From NCBI RefSeq assembly GCF_009829985.1, contig NZ_SZZU01000001.1, forward strand, positions 248,001 through 312,000: a stretch of 64,000 bases of DNA, read 5' to 3'. Below are positions 36,091 through 45,448 of this stretch, in pieces. Under the pieces are notes generated by a model. It worked only from the letters and a program-made list of their open reading frames with translations. It searched no databases and was not told the DNA's origin. This stretch comes from Pantoea sp. Aalb (GTDB taxonomy: Bacteria > Pseudomonadota > Gammaproteobacteria > Enterobacterales > Enterobacteriaceae). A program made the position numbers and the translations under genes. Each line of letters starts with the position of its first letter. Position 1 is the stretch's first letter.

Positions 36091-37179
36091 TCAATTATTA
36101 AATAAAAAATTTATGATATCACCATCTTTAACAATATAATTTTTACCTTCTAGACGCATCTTACCAGCTTTTTTAGCACCATGTTCTCCTTTATATGTTA
36201 TAAAATCTTTAAAAGCAATGGTTTGTGCACGAATAAACCCTTTTTGAAAATCACTATGAATTTTACCTGCAGCTTCTATTGCAGTTGCTCCTATAGGAAT
36301 AGTCCAAGCATGTATCTCTTTTAAACCAACAGTAAAATATGTTTGTAAGTTAAGTAAAAAATAAGCTTGGCTAATTATTTGATTTAAACTACATGATTTT
36401 AAATTAATCATAGAATGTTCATAACACTTTTTATCTTTTAGCTTATCTATCTGTACTTCCATAGAAGCACAAACAGGAACTATTATTGAATTTTCCGATT
36501 TGGCAAGTGATATTATTTCATTTAAGTAATGATTATTTTCAAAACTATTTTCATTAACGTTAGCAATATACATCATTGGCTTGAGGGTTAAAAAGTTTAA
36601 GTAATGAATATTTTTTTTTTCTTCAATACTTAACTGAAGTGAACGTAACATTTTTGTATGTTCAAGATGAGTTAAACATTTTCTTAGTACTACAAGTTCT
36701 ATTTGTGCATTTTTATCACCTCCTTTAGCTTTTTTTTGTATACGATTAATAGAGCGCTCACATGCTTCAAGATCTGAAAATATTAACTCTGTATTAATTA
36801 CATTAATATCTTCTATAGGGTTTACTTTTTTGGATACATGTATAACGTTTTCGTTTTCAAAGCAACGTACTAAATGGCAAATTATTTCTGTTTCTCGAAT
36901 ATTAAAAAGAAATTGATTGCCTAAACCTTCTCCTTTAGAAGCTCCTTTTACCAAACCAGCTATATCAATAAATTCTATATTTGTTGGTATAATTTTTTTT
37001 GATTGAACTATTTGATTTAACTGATAAAGTCGTATATCTGGCACAGGTGCTATGCCAGTATTTGGTTTAATTGTACAAAATGGAAAATTAGCTGCAGCAA
37101 CACCTGATTTAGTCAATGCATTAAAAAGAGTAGACTTACCAACATTTGGTAAACCTATTATCCCGCATTTCAATGCCAT
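36091..37179 (-). CDS. ychF: Redox-regulated ATPase YchF (OLA1 family)
   Basis: Ribosome-associated P-loop ATPase of the Obg family that prefers ATP over GTP. 362 residues (363 in E. coli). G1 GLPNVGKSTLFNAL (about 8-21), G2 region, G3 DIAGLVKGASKGEGLGNQFL, the NVNE motif in MYIANVNE (in place of NKxD, explaining ATP preference), and the C-terminal TGS-like domain FFTVGLKEIHAWTIPIGATA. Next to pth on the same strand as in E. coli. Confidence 0.96.
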   Translation of the reverse strand: MALKCGIIGLPNVGKSTLFNALTKSGVAAANFPFCTIKPNTGIAPVPDIRLYQLNQIVQSKKIIPTNIEFIDIAGLVKGASKGEGLGNQFLFNIRETEIICHLVRCFENENVIHVSKKVNPIEDINVINTELIFSDLEACERSINRIQKKAKGGDKNAQIELVVLRKCLTHLEHTKMLRSLQLSIEEKKNIHYLNFLTLKPMMYIANVNENSFENNHYLNEIISLAKSENSIIVPVCASMEVQIDKLKDKKCYEHSMINLKSCSLNQIISQAYFLLNLQTYFTVGLKEIHAWTIPIGATAIEAAGKIHSDFQKGFIRAQTIAFKDFITYKGEHGAKKAGKMRLEGKNYIVKDGDIINFLFNN

Positions 37180-37276
37180 AATTATACCTTTTAATAAATG
37201 TAATGAATGTTATGAAAAAAATATCTATAATTATAGATTTATAATCTCTATATAATATTAAAAATTAATATATTCA

Positions 37277-37867
37277 TTAAATTGCTCTAAACCCATTAAG
37301 ACGGTTTATTGCCTTAATTTTTTCTTCTTTTTCAAACCATAAATGAGTACAATACAAGGCCTCTTTAATAGCATTATCAATCAATTTTTTTTCATTAGTC
37401 AAAGGTTTACTTAAAACAAAATTAGTCATTTTATCACAGTTTTCAGGATAACCAATACCAATACGTAGTCGATGAAAATTATTATTACCAAGTGTATTAA
37501 TAATATTTTTTAATCCATTATGCCCACCATGTCCGCCACCTAGCTTAAATTTTACTATACCTGGTGGTAAGTGCATTTCATCATGTGCAATTAATATTTC
37601 TTCTAAATTAATACGATAGAAAGATACAATTGCTCTTACAGCTTGACCACTTAAATTCATAAAAGTATTAGGGATTAATAAGTGTATATTTTTACCTCCT
37701 AACGATGAATAAGTAGTCGTATTACCTAAAAATTTAGTTTTTTCTTTTAATGTTCGATGATAATAATTTGCTAATAACTTTACATACCAAGAACCAACAT
37801 TATGTCGTGTATCAGCATAATCTAAACCAGGATTAGCCAAACCTACAATTAATTTGATATTATTCAA
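37277..37867 (-). CDS. pth: Peptidyl-tRNA hydrolase
   Basis: Recycles tRNA from prematurely released peptidyl-tRNA. 196 residues (194 in E. coli). Catalytic His in DTRHNVGSW (about 21). NTFMNLSGQAV carries the substrate-binding Asn, and IAHDEMHLPPG the catalytic Asp (about 95). GGHGGHNGLKNI is the tRNA-contact loop. Lies 97 bases upstream of ychF and is probably cotranscribed. Confidence 0.97.
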   Translation of the reverse strand: MNNIKLIVGLANPGLDYADTRHNVGSWYVKLLANYYHRTLKEKTKFLGNTTTYSSLGGKNIHLLIPNTFMNLSGQAVRAIVSFYRINLEEILIAHDEMHLPPGIVKFKLGGGHGGHNGLKNIINTLGNNNFHRLRIGIGYPENCDKMTNFVLSKPLTNEKKLIDNAIKEALYCTHLWFEKEEKIKAINRLNGFRAI

Positions 37868-38171
37868 AATAACTAACCTATCTTATCTTATCTTCTTATA
37901 AGACTTTACTTTCTAATAAAAATTAGATTTTTTATAAATTAAACCAAATGATTATATAATCAATAAAATTAATAATTAGTTAATAAATAATTATTAAATC
38001 ATAGTTTAAATTATATAAATAAAGATAAACAATATTATTGATTATATATAGTGCGTAAAATATACAATTCTTTATTAAAAATACATATATAGTTTATATT
38101 AATTATTATACAGCTAGATAACATCATGAATGTTATTTTTTCTTTATGATATCTAAAATTTTTTTTTATAT
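37868..38171. other. Spacer between prs and pth
   Basis: About 300 A/T-rich bases where E. coli carries dauA and ychH. No remnant of either is seen. Confidence 0.5.
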
Positions 38172-39119
38172 TTAATGTTCAAACATTGCAGAGATAGATT
38201 CTTCATTACTAATACGACGAATTGCTTCTGCTAACATACCTGCCAATGTAAGAGTACGTACGTTTGGAAGTTTTTTTATCTCTTGAGATAATGGAATAGT
38301 ATCACATACAATAACTTGATCAATCATAGATTGGTTTAAATTTTCAATTATATTACCTGAGAAAATAGGATGTGTAGCATAAGCTAAAACACGTTCTGCT
38401 CCATGCTTTTTTAAAGCTTCGGCTGCTTTACATAAAGTACCACCAGTATCAATCATATCATCTACTAATATACAATCACGACCAGCTACATCTCCTATAA
38501 TATGCATAACCTGAGCAATATTTGCACGTTGACGACGTTTGTCAATAATTGCCATATCTGTATCATTAAGTAGCTTAGCAATAGCACGAGCTCGTACTAC
38601 ACCACCAATATCTGGAGAAACTATAATAGGATTTTCTAATCCAATTTGGATCATGTCTTCTAGTAAAATAGAACTACCGAATACATTATCAACAGGAACA
38701 TCAAAGAAACCTTGTATTTGTTCTGCATGTAAATCCACTGTAAGCACACGATCAACACCAACACTAGAAAGAAAGTCAGCAACCACTTTAGCTGTAATTG
38801 GTACACGTGCAGAACGTACTCGTCGATCTTGACGAGCATAACCAAAATAAGGTATTACAGCTGTAATACGACCGGCAGATGCTCTGCGTAAAGCATCGAC
38901 CATTACTACTAGTTCGATTAAATTATCATTAGTAGGAGCACAGGTTGATTGAATAATAAAAACATCACCGCCACGTACATTTTCATTAATTTGTACACTT
39001 ACTTCTCCATCGCTAAAACGACTAACATTTGCTTTTCCAAGATTAGTATACAGCTTATTGGCAATACGTTGTGCTAGTTCCAAGGTAGCGTTACCAGCAA
39101 ATAATTTCATATCAGGCAC
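38172..39119 (-). CDS. prs: Ribose-phosphate pyrophosphokinase
   Basis: Makes PRPP from ribose-5-phosphate and ATP, for histidine (HisG here), nucleotides and NAD. 315 residues with near identity to E. coli. Starts with GTG (GTG CCT GAT ATG), as I recall for E. coli prs. FSDGEVSVQI, YFGYARQDRR, VDLHAEQIQGFF, the flexible catalytic loop DKRRQR and the PRPP-binding VDDMIDTGGTL (about 219-229) are intact. Upstream of pth; ispE lies behind it. Confidence 0.97.
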   Translation of the reverse strand: MPDMKLFAGNATLELAQRIANKLYTNLGKANVSRFSDGEVSVQINENVRGGDVFIIQSTCAPTNDNLIELVVMVDALRRASAGRITAVIPYFGYARQDRRVRSARVPITAKVVADFLSSVGVDRVLTVDLHAEQIQGFFDVPVDNVFGSSILLEDMIQIGLENPIIVSPDIGGVVRARAIAKLLNDTDMAIIDKRRQRANIAQVMHIIGDVAGRDCILVDDMIDTGGTLCKAAEALKKHGAERVLAYATHPIFSGNIIENLNQSMIDQVIVCDTIPLSQEIKKLPNVRTLTLAGMLAEAIRRISNEESISAMFEH

Positions 39120-39249
39120 GACAAAACCTCAAAAGTAAGTATTTATACAATAATTCAATTCAATAAATAATATTTAATAAATATAAAATTTATATATAGT
39201 ACTTAACATAAAATTTGTATTATAATATTTTTATTTTAAGATTAAATGC

Positions 39250-40110
39250 TTATAGTTTACCAAGTTTGTATTGTAAAGGCGAAATATTTAGCCCGTGTGC
39301 TACAAATCCATTAATATATTTTGAAGATAATTCCAGGATTTTACGAGCATCATATTCATTATTAAATTCAGCAAATATACAAGATCCAGTTCCTGTTAAA
39401 CGGGCTGGTGCATATTTTTTTAACCAACACATTAAGTAATCAATCTCATGAAATTTTTTTCTTACTAATTCTTCGCAATCGTTATGAAAAGGTTGATTTA
39501 ATAATTCATCTAATGTACGTATTGGTGAATTACGTTTTAATTTTGGGTCATTAAATAAATCAGATGTCCGAATTTTAATATTAGGATTCAGTATTAAATA
39601 CCATTGTTCTTTTGGTGTAACTAATTTTAGTTGCTCACCTATACCTTCCGCAAATGCAGCATGACCATAAATAAATATAGGTACATCAGCTCCTAATTTT
39701 AAGCCAATATCAGCTAATTCTTTATTACTTAACTTAATATTCCATAGATAATTAAGTGCGACCAAAATGGTCGCAGCATTAGAGGAACCTCCACCCAATC
39801 CACCACCGATTGGTAAGCGTTTCTTAAGAGTAATTTGTACCCCTGTTGAAGATGAAATCTTATCATGAGATATTGCAATTTTTCTCATTTCCTTTACAGC
39901 ACGTATAATAAGATTTTCTTCATCTAAAACTCCAGCTATCGGAGTTAATAGAACAATTTTTTTATTTTTTTTATTAATATCAATTGTTAATGTATCTCCA
40001 TAATCAAGAAATTGAAATAAAGTTTGTAAATTGTGATAGCCATCAATACGTCTTCCAGTAATATATAGAAATAAATTTAATTTTCCTGGAGTGGGCCAGG
40101 TAGTAATCAT
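39250..40110 (-). CDS. ispE: 4-diphosphocytidyl-2-C-methyl-D-erythritol kinase
   Basis: GHMP kinase of the MEP isoprenoid pathway. The ATP-binding loop LPIGGGLGGGSSNAATIL (about 95-112) is clear. TPGKLNLFLYI and GADVPIFIYGHAAFAEGIGE follow the family, with the C-terminal RLTGTGSCIFAEF. I choose the ATG at 40110 (MITTWPTPGK, 286 residues; E. coli MRTQWPSPAK, 283). It overlaps the lolB stop as ATGA, so the two are translationally coupled. The longer frame begins four codons inside lolB. Confidence 0.95.
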   Translation of the reverse strand: MITTWPTPGKLNLFLYITGRRIDGYHNLQTLFQFLDYGDTLTIDINKKNKKIVLLTPIAGVLDEENLIIRAVKEMRKIAISHDKISSSTGVQITLKKRLPIGGGLGGGSSNAATILVALNYLWNIKLSNKELADIGLKLGADVPIFIYGHAAFAEGIGEQLKLVTPKEQWYLILNPNIKIRTSDLFNDPKLKRNSPIRTLDELLNQPFHNDCEELVRKKFHEIDYLMCWLKKYAPARLTGTGSCIFAEFNNEYDARKILELSSKYINGFVAHGLNISPLQYKLGKL

Positions 40111-40739
40111 TTTACTTTCCATTTATTAATTACTATTTTAATACGTTGATTATCTTTATTTAATTCTAAACTTATAGGCATTGATGGTTTAATTCTATTA
40201 TCATAATTTTTAATATAAACATACCATTTTTCTTTATTATGAATATAGAGTAAGTTTTTTAAATGATAATGACGATTTAACTCATAAAAAATAGCATTAC
40301 CAGGTAATCCAATGATCCATTGACGAAGATTAGTTACAGGGATATTCATGCCAGTGAGCTGAAATATAATTTTTTCTATATCATTACTAATATATCTTTT
40401 ACCTTTATTATCAATAATGTGAACAATATTATTTTGAACATCTACCTGTAATTCTGTACCGCCTAATAAATTAGTTATAATTAAGCTATAATGATTGGCT
40501 GAACTTTGTTCCCATGTAAAATGAGCGTACAATTTTTTATTATTTGTAAGATATGCTAATTTACCAGTAATATGATATTGCATTATTTTTTGTACATTTT
40601 GTTGATGTTGGTGCCAATGCATTGTAGTGATATTTGGATCTCGATACATATTCTTATTAAGAGTACAACCTTCTAGAAATATGATTATAATAATAAAAAA
40701 ACAACGTAATATATTTTTTTGTATAAATAGATTAATCAC
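40107..40739 (-). CDS. lolB: Outer-membrane lipoprotein insertion factor LolB
   Basis: Receives lipoproteins from LolA and inserts them into the outer membrane. 210 residues (207 in E. coli). A lipoprotein signal is seen: hydrophobic FFIIIIIFLEGC with lipobox Cys at about 25. Homology continues through WHQHQQNVQ, ITNLLGGTELQVD, DNKGKRYISND, LRQWIIGLPG and the terminal INKWKVK. Its presence shows that the Lol system and a lipoprotein-bearing outer membrane persist. Divergent from the hemA remnant. Confidence 0.93.
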   Translation of the reverse strand: MINLFIQKNILRCFFIIIIIFLEGCTLNKNMYRDPNITTMHWHQHQQNVQKIMQYHITGKLAYLTNNKKLYAHFTWEQSSANHYSLIITNLLGGTELQVDVQNNIVHIIDNKGKRYISNDIEKIIFQLTGMNIPVTNLRQWIIGLPGNAIFYELNRHYHLKNLLYIHNKEKWYVYIKNYDNRIKPSMPISLELNKDNQRIKIVINKWKVK

Positions 40740-40938
40740 TTACTTATATCCCTAGTATTATTTTTTAAATGTAACATTAACTTTAGCATAATGAATGGGT
40801 CAATGACTAATATATAAATAATTTCATTATAACTTTTGGAATATTAATCCTTTGTAGGATAACTTTTTTTTGTTTGTACATATAATATATATATAAATAT
40901 CAATTTTTTAAAAATTGACTATTCCAATCAAAATTAAT

Positions 40939-42138
40939 ATGATGCTTCTTCCTGTTGACATTAATTATTAAATTTTTTCCATTGCCTTGTGTAAACGAGT
41001 TTCCATTACACTAGAAAACTAAATAAAGCATTGAATAGCTTATTATCTTAACCAATAGTACAAAGTGGATTAATTTTTTCTACTTGTAACTTAACTGTAT
41101 CTTTAAGTCAAGGAACATAATAATATACAAGAAAAAATTATGTTTTGAGTATGTAGTTATAACTCTTTATGTGAAGAAGATATACGTAATAGTTTTTGTT
41201 ATTAAATTAGAATAATGATGTTGTTAGTCATTTAATGCATGTCGCTAAAGGATTAAATTCTCTAGTATTAGGTGAACTATAAATTCTTAGTCAAGCAAAA
41301 AAGAATTTTCTGATTCTCAGCGTAGCTATTCACTTTGTAGTGAATTAAAGCGTATGTTTCAAAAAACTTTTTCAGTTACTAAGCGTATACATATTGAAAT
41401 AGATATTGGAAATAGTGCAGTATCATTGGTTTTTGCTACTTGTTCACTTTAACGAAAAATTTTTAAATCCATGAATATAGTTAATGTTATGGTAATTAGT
41501 ACTGATGAAATAATGGATTTTGTTAATCGTCACTAAAATCAATGTGACTTACGAAAGTTGATTATTGTTAATCGTACTTGTCAGCGACTGTTTCTTCTTG
41601 CAAATAAAATTAAATCAAAATTTCTTTTATTAATTATAGATATTAATCCACGTTTTGCGGATGCTGATATTATCATTTCTCAATTACTAGCCTATTACTT
41701 AAACTACTAGCCTATTACTTATTAAGTAAAATAATGATTGAACATGTATTAAAAATAAAGTGAAATAAACCTATTTTAATAATAGATATTACTATTCTGC
41801 ATGATATTAATCCAGTAATAGGAGATCTAGCCAATGTTTATTTTTATAATTTAGATAATTTACAAGTTATTATTAAAAAATAATATAGCTCAACATAAAG
41901 TTACTGCTATATAAGCCAAAGATATTATTATAAAAGAAAATAAATAATTTATAGCTTGGTTACGTGTACAAAACGTAATTGAGAGAATTTGTTAATATCG
42001 TTTTCATGTTCATAATATACGTATAATGCTTTTAAAACGTGCATTATCTGCTGTACAACATGATATAAATCACTAGAACAGGCAATGCGTGATGGAGATA
42101 TTAAAGTTTACACATTTTATGTGATAGCCTTGGTCTGA
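40939..42138 (+). pseudogene. hemA: Decayed glutamyl-tRNA reductase gene
   Basis: Would encode the first enzyme of tetrapyrrole synthesis. About 1200 bases in the exact hemA position between lolB and prfA, close to the intact gene length (1257 in E. coli). Fragments in several frames match HemA: MMLLPVDIN at the start, HLMHVAKGLNSLVLGEL then a stop then ILSQAKK near 41230-41300, MFQKTFSVTKRIHIEIDIG near 41350, TQQAMRDGD-like EQAMRDGDIK at the end. Many in-frame stops and frameshifts, plus a 20-base tandem duplication at 41685-41720. Clearly non-functional. The downstream prfA-prmC are intact. Confidence 0.93.
41685..41720. repeat. Tandem duplication inside the hemA pseudogene
   Basis: ACTAGCCTATTACTTA occurs twice with a period of 20 bases. 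A slippage or unequal-exchange insertion within relaxed sequence, shifting the old reading frame. Confidence 0.85.
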
Positions 42139-42191
42139 GATAACTGATTTTATCATTAATTATAATTTAGGATACTTTAATAAATTAAATG

Positions 42192-43274
42192 ATGAAAATA
42201 TCTATTTTTTCTAAACTAGAATCACTGCAAAAACGCCATGAAGAATTAGAAGGATTGTTAACTGATATAGGAGTAATTTCTGATCAAATACGTTTCCGTA
42301 TATTATCACGTGAATATGTACAACTTAACGATGTGATTAGTTGTTTCCGAGAATGGCAACAAGTTCAAAAGGAAATTAAAAATATAGAAATTCTTCTTAA
42401 TGATTTAGAGATACGGGATCTTGTACAAGAAGAACTAATAGTCTCACGTAAAAAATCTAATATATTAGAACATAAACTACAACTATTGTTATTACCAAAG
42501 GATGTAAACGATGAGCGTTCATGCTTTATAGAAGTACGAGCTGGTACTGGGGGTAATGAGGCAGCAATTTTTGCTGGTCAACTATTTAGAATGTATAGCA
42601 GATATGTTGAAGGACGAAGTTGGCAACTAGAGATAATTAGTATTCATGAAGCAGAACACGGTGGTTACAAAGAGATTATTGCACGTATTACTGGTAATGA
42701 TGCTTATGGTCGGATGAAATTTGAATCAGGTGGTCATCGTGTGCAACGTGTTCCAGAAACTGAGTCTCAAGGACGTATTCACACATCAGCTTGTACTGTT
42801 GCAGTAATGCCAGAATTACCAGAAACTGAATTACCTAAAATATATCCTAGTGATTTAAAAATTGATACTTTTCGTTCTTCCGGAGCTGGAGGACAACATG
42901 TAAACACTACTGATTCAGCAATTCGAATTACACATCTACCTACAGGAATTGTAGTAGAATGTCAAGATGAACGCTCACAACATAAAAATAAAGCTAAAGC
43001 ATTATCAGTACTAAGTAGTCGTATTTATTCGGCAGAATTAGCTAAGCGCCAAGCAATTGAAGCATCTACGCGTCGTAACTTATTAGGTAAAGGTGATCGT
43101 TCTGATCGTATTCGTACTTATAATTTTCCGCAAGGTCGTGTGACTGATCATCGTATAAATTTAACAATTTATAATCTTGATAAAATTCTAGAAGGAGAGC
43201 TAGACTTACTAATTGAACCAATAATACAAGAATATCATGCTAATCAATTAAGTGAGCTAGCTGAACAACATTAA
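42192..43274 (+). CDS. prfA: Peptide chain release factor 1
   Basis: Reads UAA and UAG stops. The GGQ motif is in SSGAGGQHVNTTDSA (about 228-242) and the codon-reading PxT motif is PET in RVPETESQGRIH (P-A-T in E. coli). Coiled-coil N-terminus, then FIEVRAGTGGNEAA. I choose the second of two adjacent ATGs (42192), giving 360 residues as in E. coli (MKPSIVAKLEAL against MKISIFSKLESL). Last base of the stop is the first base of prmC. Confidence 0.96.
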   Translation: MKISIFSKLESLQKRHEELEGLLTDIGVISDQIRFRILSREYVQLNDVISCFREWQQVQKEIKNIEILLNDLEIRDLVQEELIVSRKKSNILEHKLQLLLLPKDVNDERSCFIEVRAGTGGNEAAIFAGQLFRMYSRYVEGRSWQLEIISIHEAEHGGYKEIIARITGNDAYGRMKFESGGHRVQRVPETESQGRIHTSACTVAVMPELPETELPKIYPSDLKIDTFRSSGAGGQHVNTTDSAIRITHLPTGIVVECQDERSQHKNKAKALSVLSSRIYSAELAKRQAIEASTRRNLLGKGDRSDRIRTYNFPQGRVTDHRINLTIYNLDKILEGELDLLIEPIIQEYHANQLSELAEQH

Positions 43275-44128
43275 TGAATATCTGTGCGTGGCAAAAAAAA
43301 GCTATTCTTATGCTTTGTAATAGTAATAGTAATAGTAATAGTGATAGTAATAGTGCAAAACGTGATGTAGAGATTTTACTCTCTTACATTACTGGAAAGA
43401 AAAATGGTTGGTTACTAGCATTTAATAATATTAAACTCCATCCAATGCATTTAATACAATTGAATAAACTATTAAGACGTCGTATTCAAGGTGAACCTAT
43501 TTCTTATATAATAGGTAAATGCGAATTTTGGTCATTATCATTGCACGTTAGCAATGTTACTTTAATTCCTCGTCTAGATACTGAAGTTTTAGTAGAACAG
43601 ACATTGAACTATCTTCCTTCAACACCTTGTTCCCTATTAGATCTAGGAACTGGAAGTGGTGCTATTGCGTTAGCATTAGCTAAAGAACGTATAGATTGTC
43701 ATATAACAGGTTGTGATAGAATATTTGATGCTATTAATTTAGCAAAAAATAATGCAGAACGATTACATATTACTAATGTATATTTTCAAATTAGTAATTG
43801 GTTTAGTGATCTTGTACCTCAACTTTTTGAGTGTATCGTTAGTAACCCACCATATATTGATATTAATGATGAACATTTAAAAAAAGGAGATTTACGTTTT
43901 GAACCACTTAGCGCATTAGTAGCAGAAGATAAAGGATTGGCAGATCTTAAAATTATAGTCAGTACTGCTCCTAAGTGGCTAAAACCTAAAGGTTGGCTTT
44001 TATTAGAACATGGCTGGCAACAGGGTATAATAATAAGTAAAATGATGAAACGATATGGATATCAATCTATAACTACTATTAATGATTATGGAGGTAATCC
44101 ACGTGTTACAATAGGTCAGTTCATGTAA
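43274..44128 (+). CDS. prmC: Release-factor glutamine methyltransferase
   Basis: Methylates the GGQ glutamine of RF1 (and RF2 if present). SAM-binding LLDLGTGSGAIALALA (about 117-132) and the catalytic VSNPPYI motif (about 193-199). C-terminal LLLEHGWQQG and DYGGNPRVTIGQF are conserved. 284 residues (277 in E. coli); the excess is an N-terminal SNSNSNSDSNS run at about 16-27, produced by a hexanucleotide repeat. Start overlaps the prfA stop by one base (TAATG). Confidence 0.95.
   Translation: MNICAWQKKAILMLCNSNSNSNSDSNSAKRDVEILLSYITGKKNGWLLAFNNIKLHPMHLIQLNKLLRRRIQGEPISYIIGKCEFWSLSLHVSNVTLIPRLDTEVLVEQTLNYLPSTPCSLLDLGTGSGAIALALAKERIDCHITGCDRIFDAINLAKNNAERLHITNVYFQISNWFSDLVPQLFECIVSNPPYIDINDEHLKKGDLRFEPLSALVAEDKGLADLKIIVSTAPKWLKPKGWLLLEHGWQQGIIISKMMKRYGYQSITTINDYGGNPRVTIGQFM
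43319..43354. repeat. In-frame hexanucleotide repeat in prmC
   Basis: Six units of AATAGT, the fifth being GATAGT. Unit length keeps the frame, adding Asn-Ser pairs to the N-terminal domain of PrmC in place of the linker before RDVEILL. Copy-number changes would be tolerated without frameshift. Confidence 0.9.
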
Positions 44129-44370
44129 ATTATTGGTTTTTATCTGTACATATAATCAAATTAATGCTTAAATTATTTTGTTATTTAATTTTTTAATTAC
44201 TTTACGCATATTAATCTAATTGAGTATTTTATTATTTAATATAAATAAAAATTATATTTTAGTTATTTTTATCTTCTGATCTTAATTATTATATGAATGA
44301 TTTTAAATACATCGATAATATACTAATATTTTAAGTCTTTTTTAGTAGTATTCGGTAAAAGGGAATATTC

Positions 44371-45207
44371 ATGAAACAAAAAATAATTTATATTGATGAT
44401 ATTAAAGTAGCAAATAATTTACCATTTGTTCTATTTGGAGGAATGAATGTTTTAGAGTCACGTGATCTTGCTATGCGTATTTGTGAACATTATGTAAAGG
44501 TAACTAATAAACTTAATATCCCTTATGTATTCAAAGCTTCTTTCGATAAAGCTAATCGTTCTTCTATTAAATCTTATCGTGGTCCAGGACTAGAAGAAGG
44601 AATGAAGATTTTTGAAGAAATCAAAAGAACATTTAATGTTAAAATTATGACTGATGTACATGAATGTTGGCAAGCTCAAACAGTAGCTGATATAGTAGAT
44701 GTCATTCAGCTACCGGCTTTTTTAGCACGTCAAACTGATCTAATAAAAGCTATAGCAAAAACTAACAATGTTATTAATATAAAAAAGCCTCAATTTCTTA
44801 ATCCAAATCAAATTGGTAATATTACAGAAAAATTTATTGAAAATGGTAATGATAAAGTTATTTTATGTGAACGAGGTAGTAACTTTGGTTATGATAACTT
44901 AATTGTAGATATGCTTGGCTTTAATATTATGAAAAAAGTTTCTAACTATAGTCCAGTAATTTTTGATGTAACACATTCTCTTCAAAAACGTAACTCGATG
45001 AAATCATTTTCAGGAGGTCGCCGTACGCAAGTAAGAGAACTAGCACGAGCCGGTATAGCAGTTGGGATTGCTGGTCTATTCATAGAAGCTCATCCAACTC
45101 CAAATAGTGCTAAATGCGATGGTCCATCTGCACTATTATTACATAAACTAGAATCATTTTTAGTACAAATTAAAGCAATTGATAACTTAGTAAAAAGCTA
45201 TATCTAA
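44371..45207 (+). CDS. kdsA: 3-deoxy-D-manno-octulosonate 8-phosphate synthase
   Basis: Condenses PEP and arabinose-5-phosphate for KDO of LPS. 278 residues (284 in E. coli; the tail is shorter). FVLFGGMNVLESRDLA carries Asn where metal-dependent forms have Cys, so it belongs to the metal-independent class. FKASFDKANRSSIKSYRGPG, IQLPAFLARQTDL, KKPQFLNPNQ, FDVTHSLQ and SGGRRTQV bind substrates. Preceded by AAGGGA. sirB1/sirB2, which lie between prmC and kdsA in E. coli, are gone. Confidence 0.97.
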   Translation: MKQKIIYIDDIKVANNLPFVLFGGMNVLESRDLAMRICEHYVKVTNKLNIPYVFKASFDKANRSSIKSYRGPGLEEGMKIFEEIKRTFNVKIMTDVHECWQAQTVADIVDVIQLPAFLARQTDLIKAIAKTNNVINIKKPQFLNPNQIGNITEKFIENGNDKVILCERGSNFGYDNLIVDMLGFNIMKKVSNYSPVIFDVTHSLQKRNSMKSFSGGRRTQVRELARAGIAVGIAGLFIEAHPTPNSAKCDGPSALLLHKLESFLVQIKAIDNLVKSYI

Positions 45208-45448
45208 TATTTTAGGTATATATCATATATATACTTTACTTAAAGAATAATTAATAATATTAATTTTATTTAATACTTATTGAAAATAACTTATTGCATT
45301 GTAAATTACATATTTTTTATATATAGACTATTTCTTTTATCTATTATTTTTTGTTTTATTTATAATTTTTTATTATTGAATATTTTCATATAAATAAAAT
45401 TAAAATATGTTATGATTAACTATAACTTTAAAATTTTTTATGTAATTT

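Noticed and set aside
38539..38832. 97-codon plus-strand frame opposite prs
   Set aside because: Shadow of the highly conserved prs coding sequence; composition follows the sense codons.
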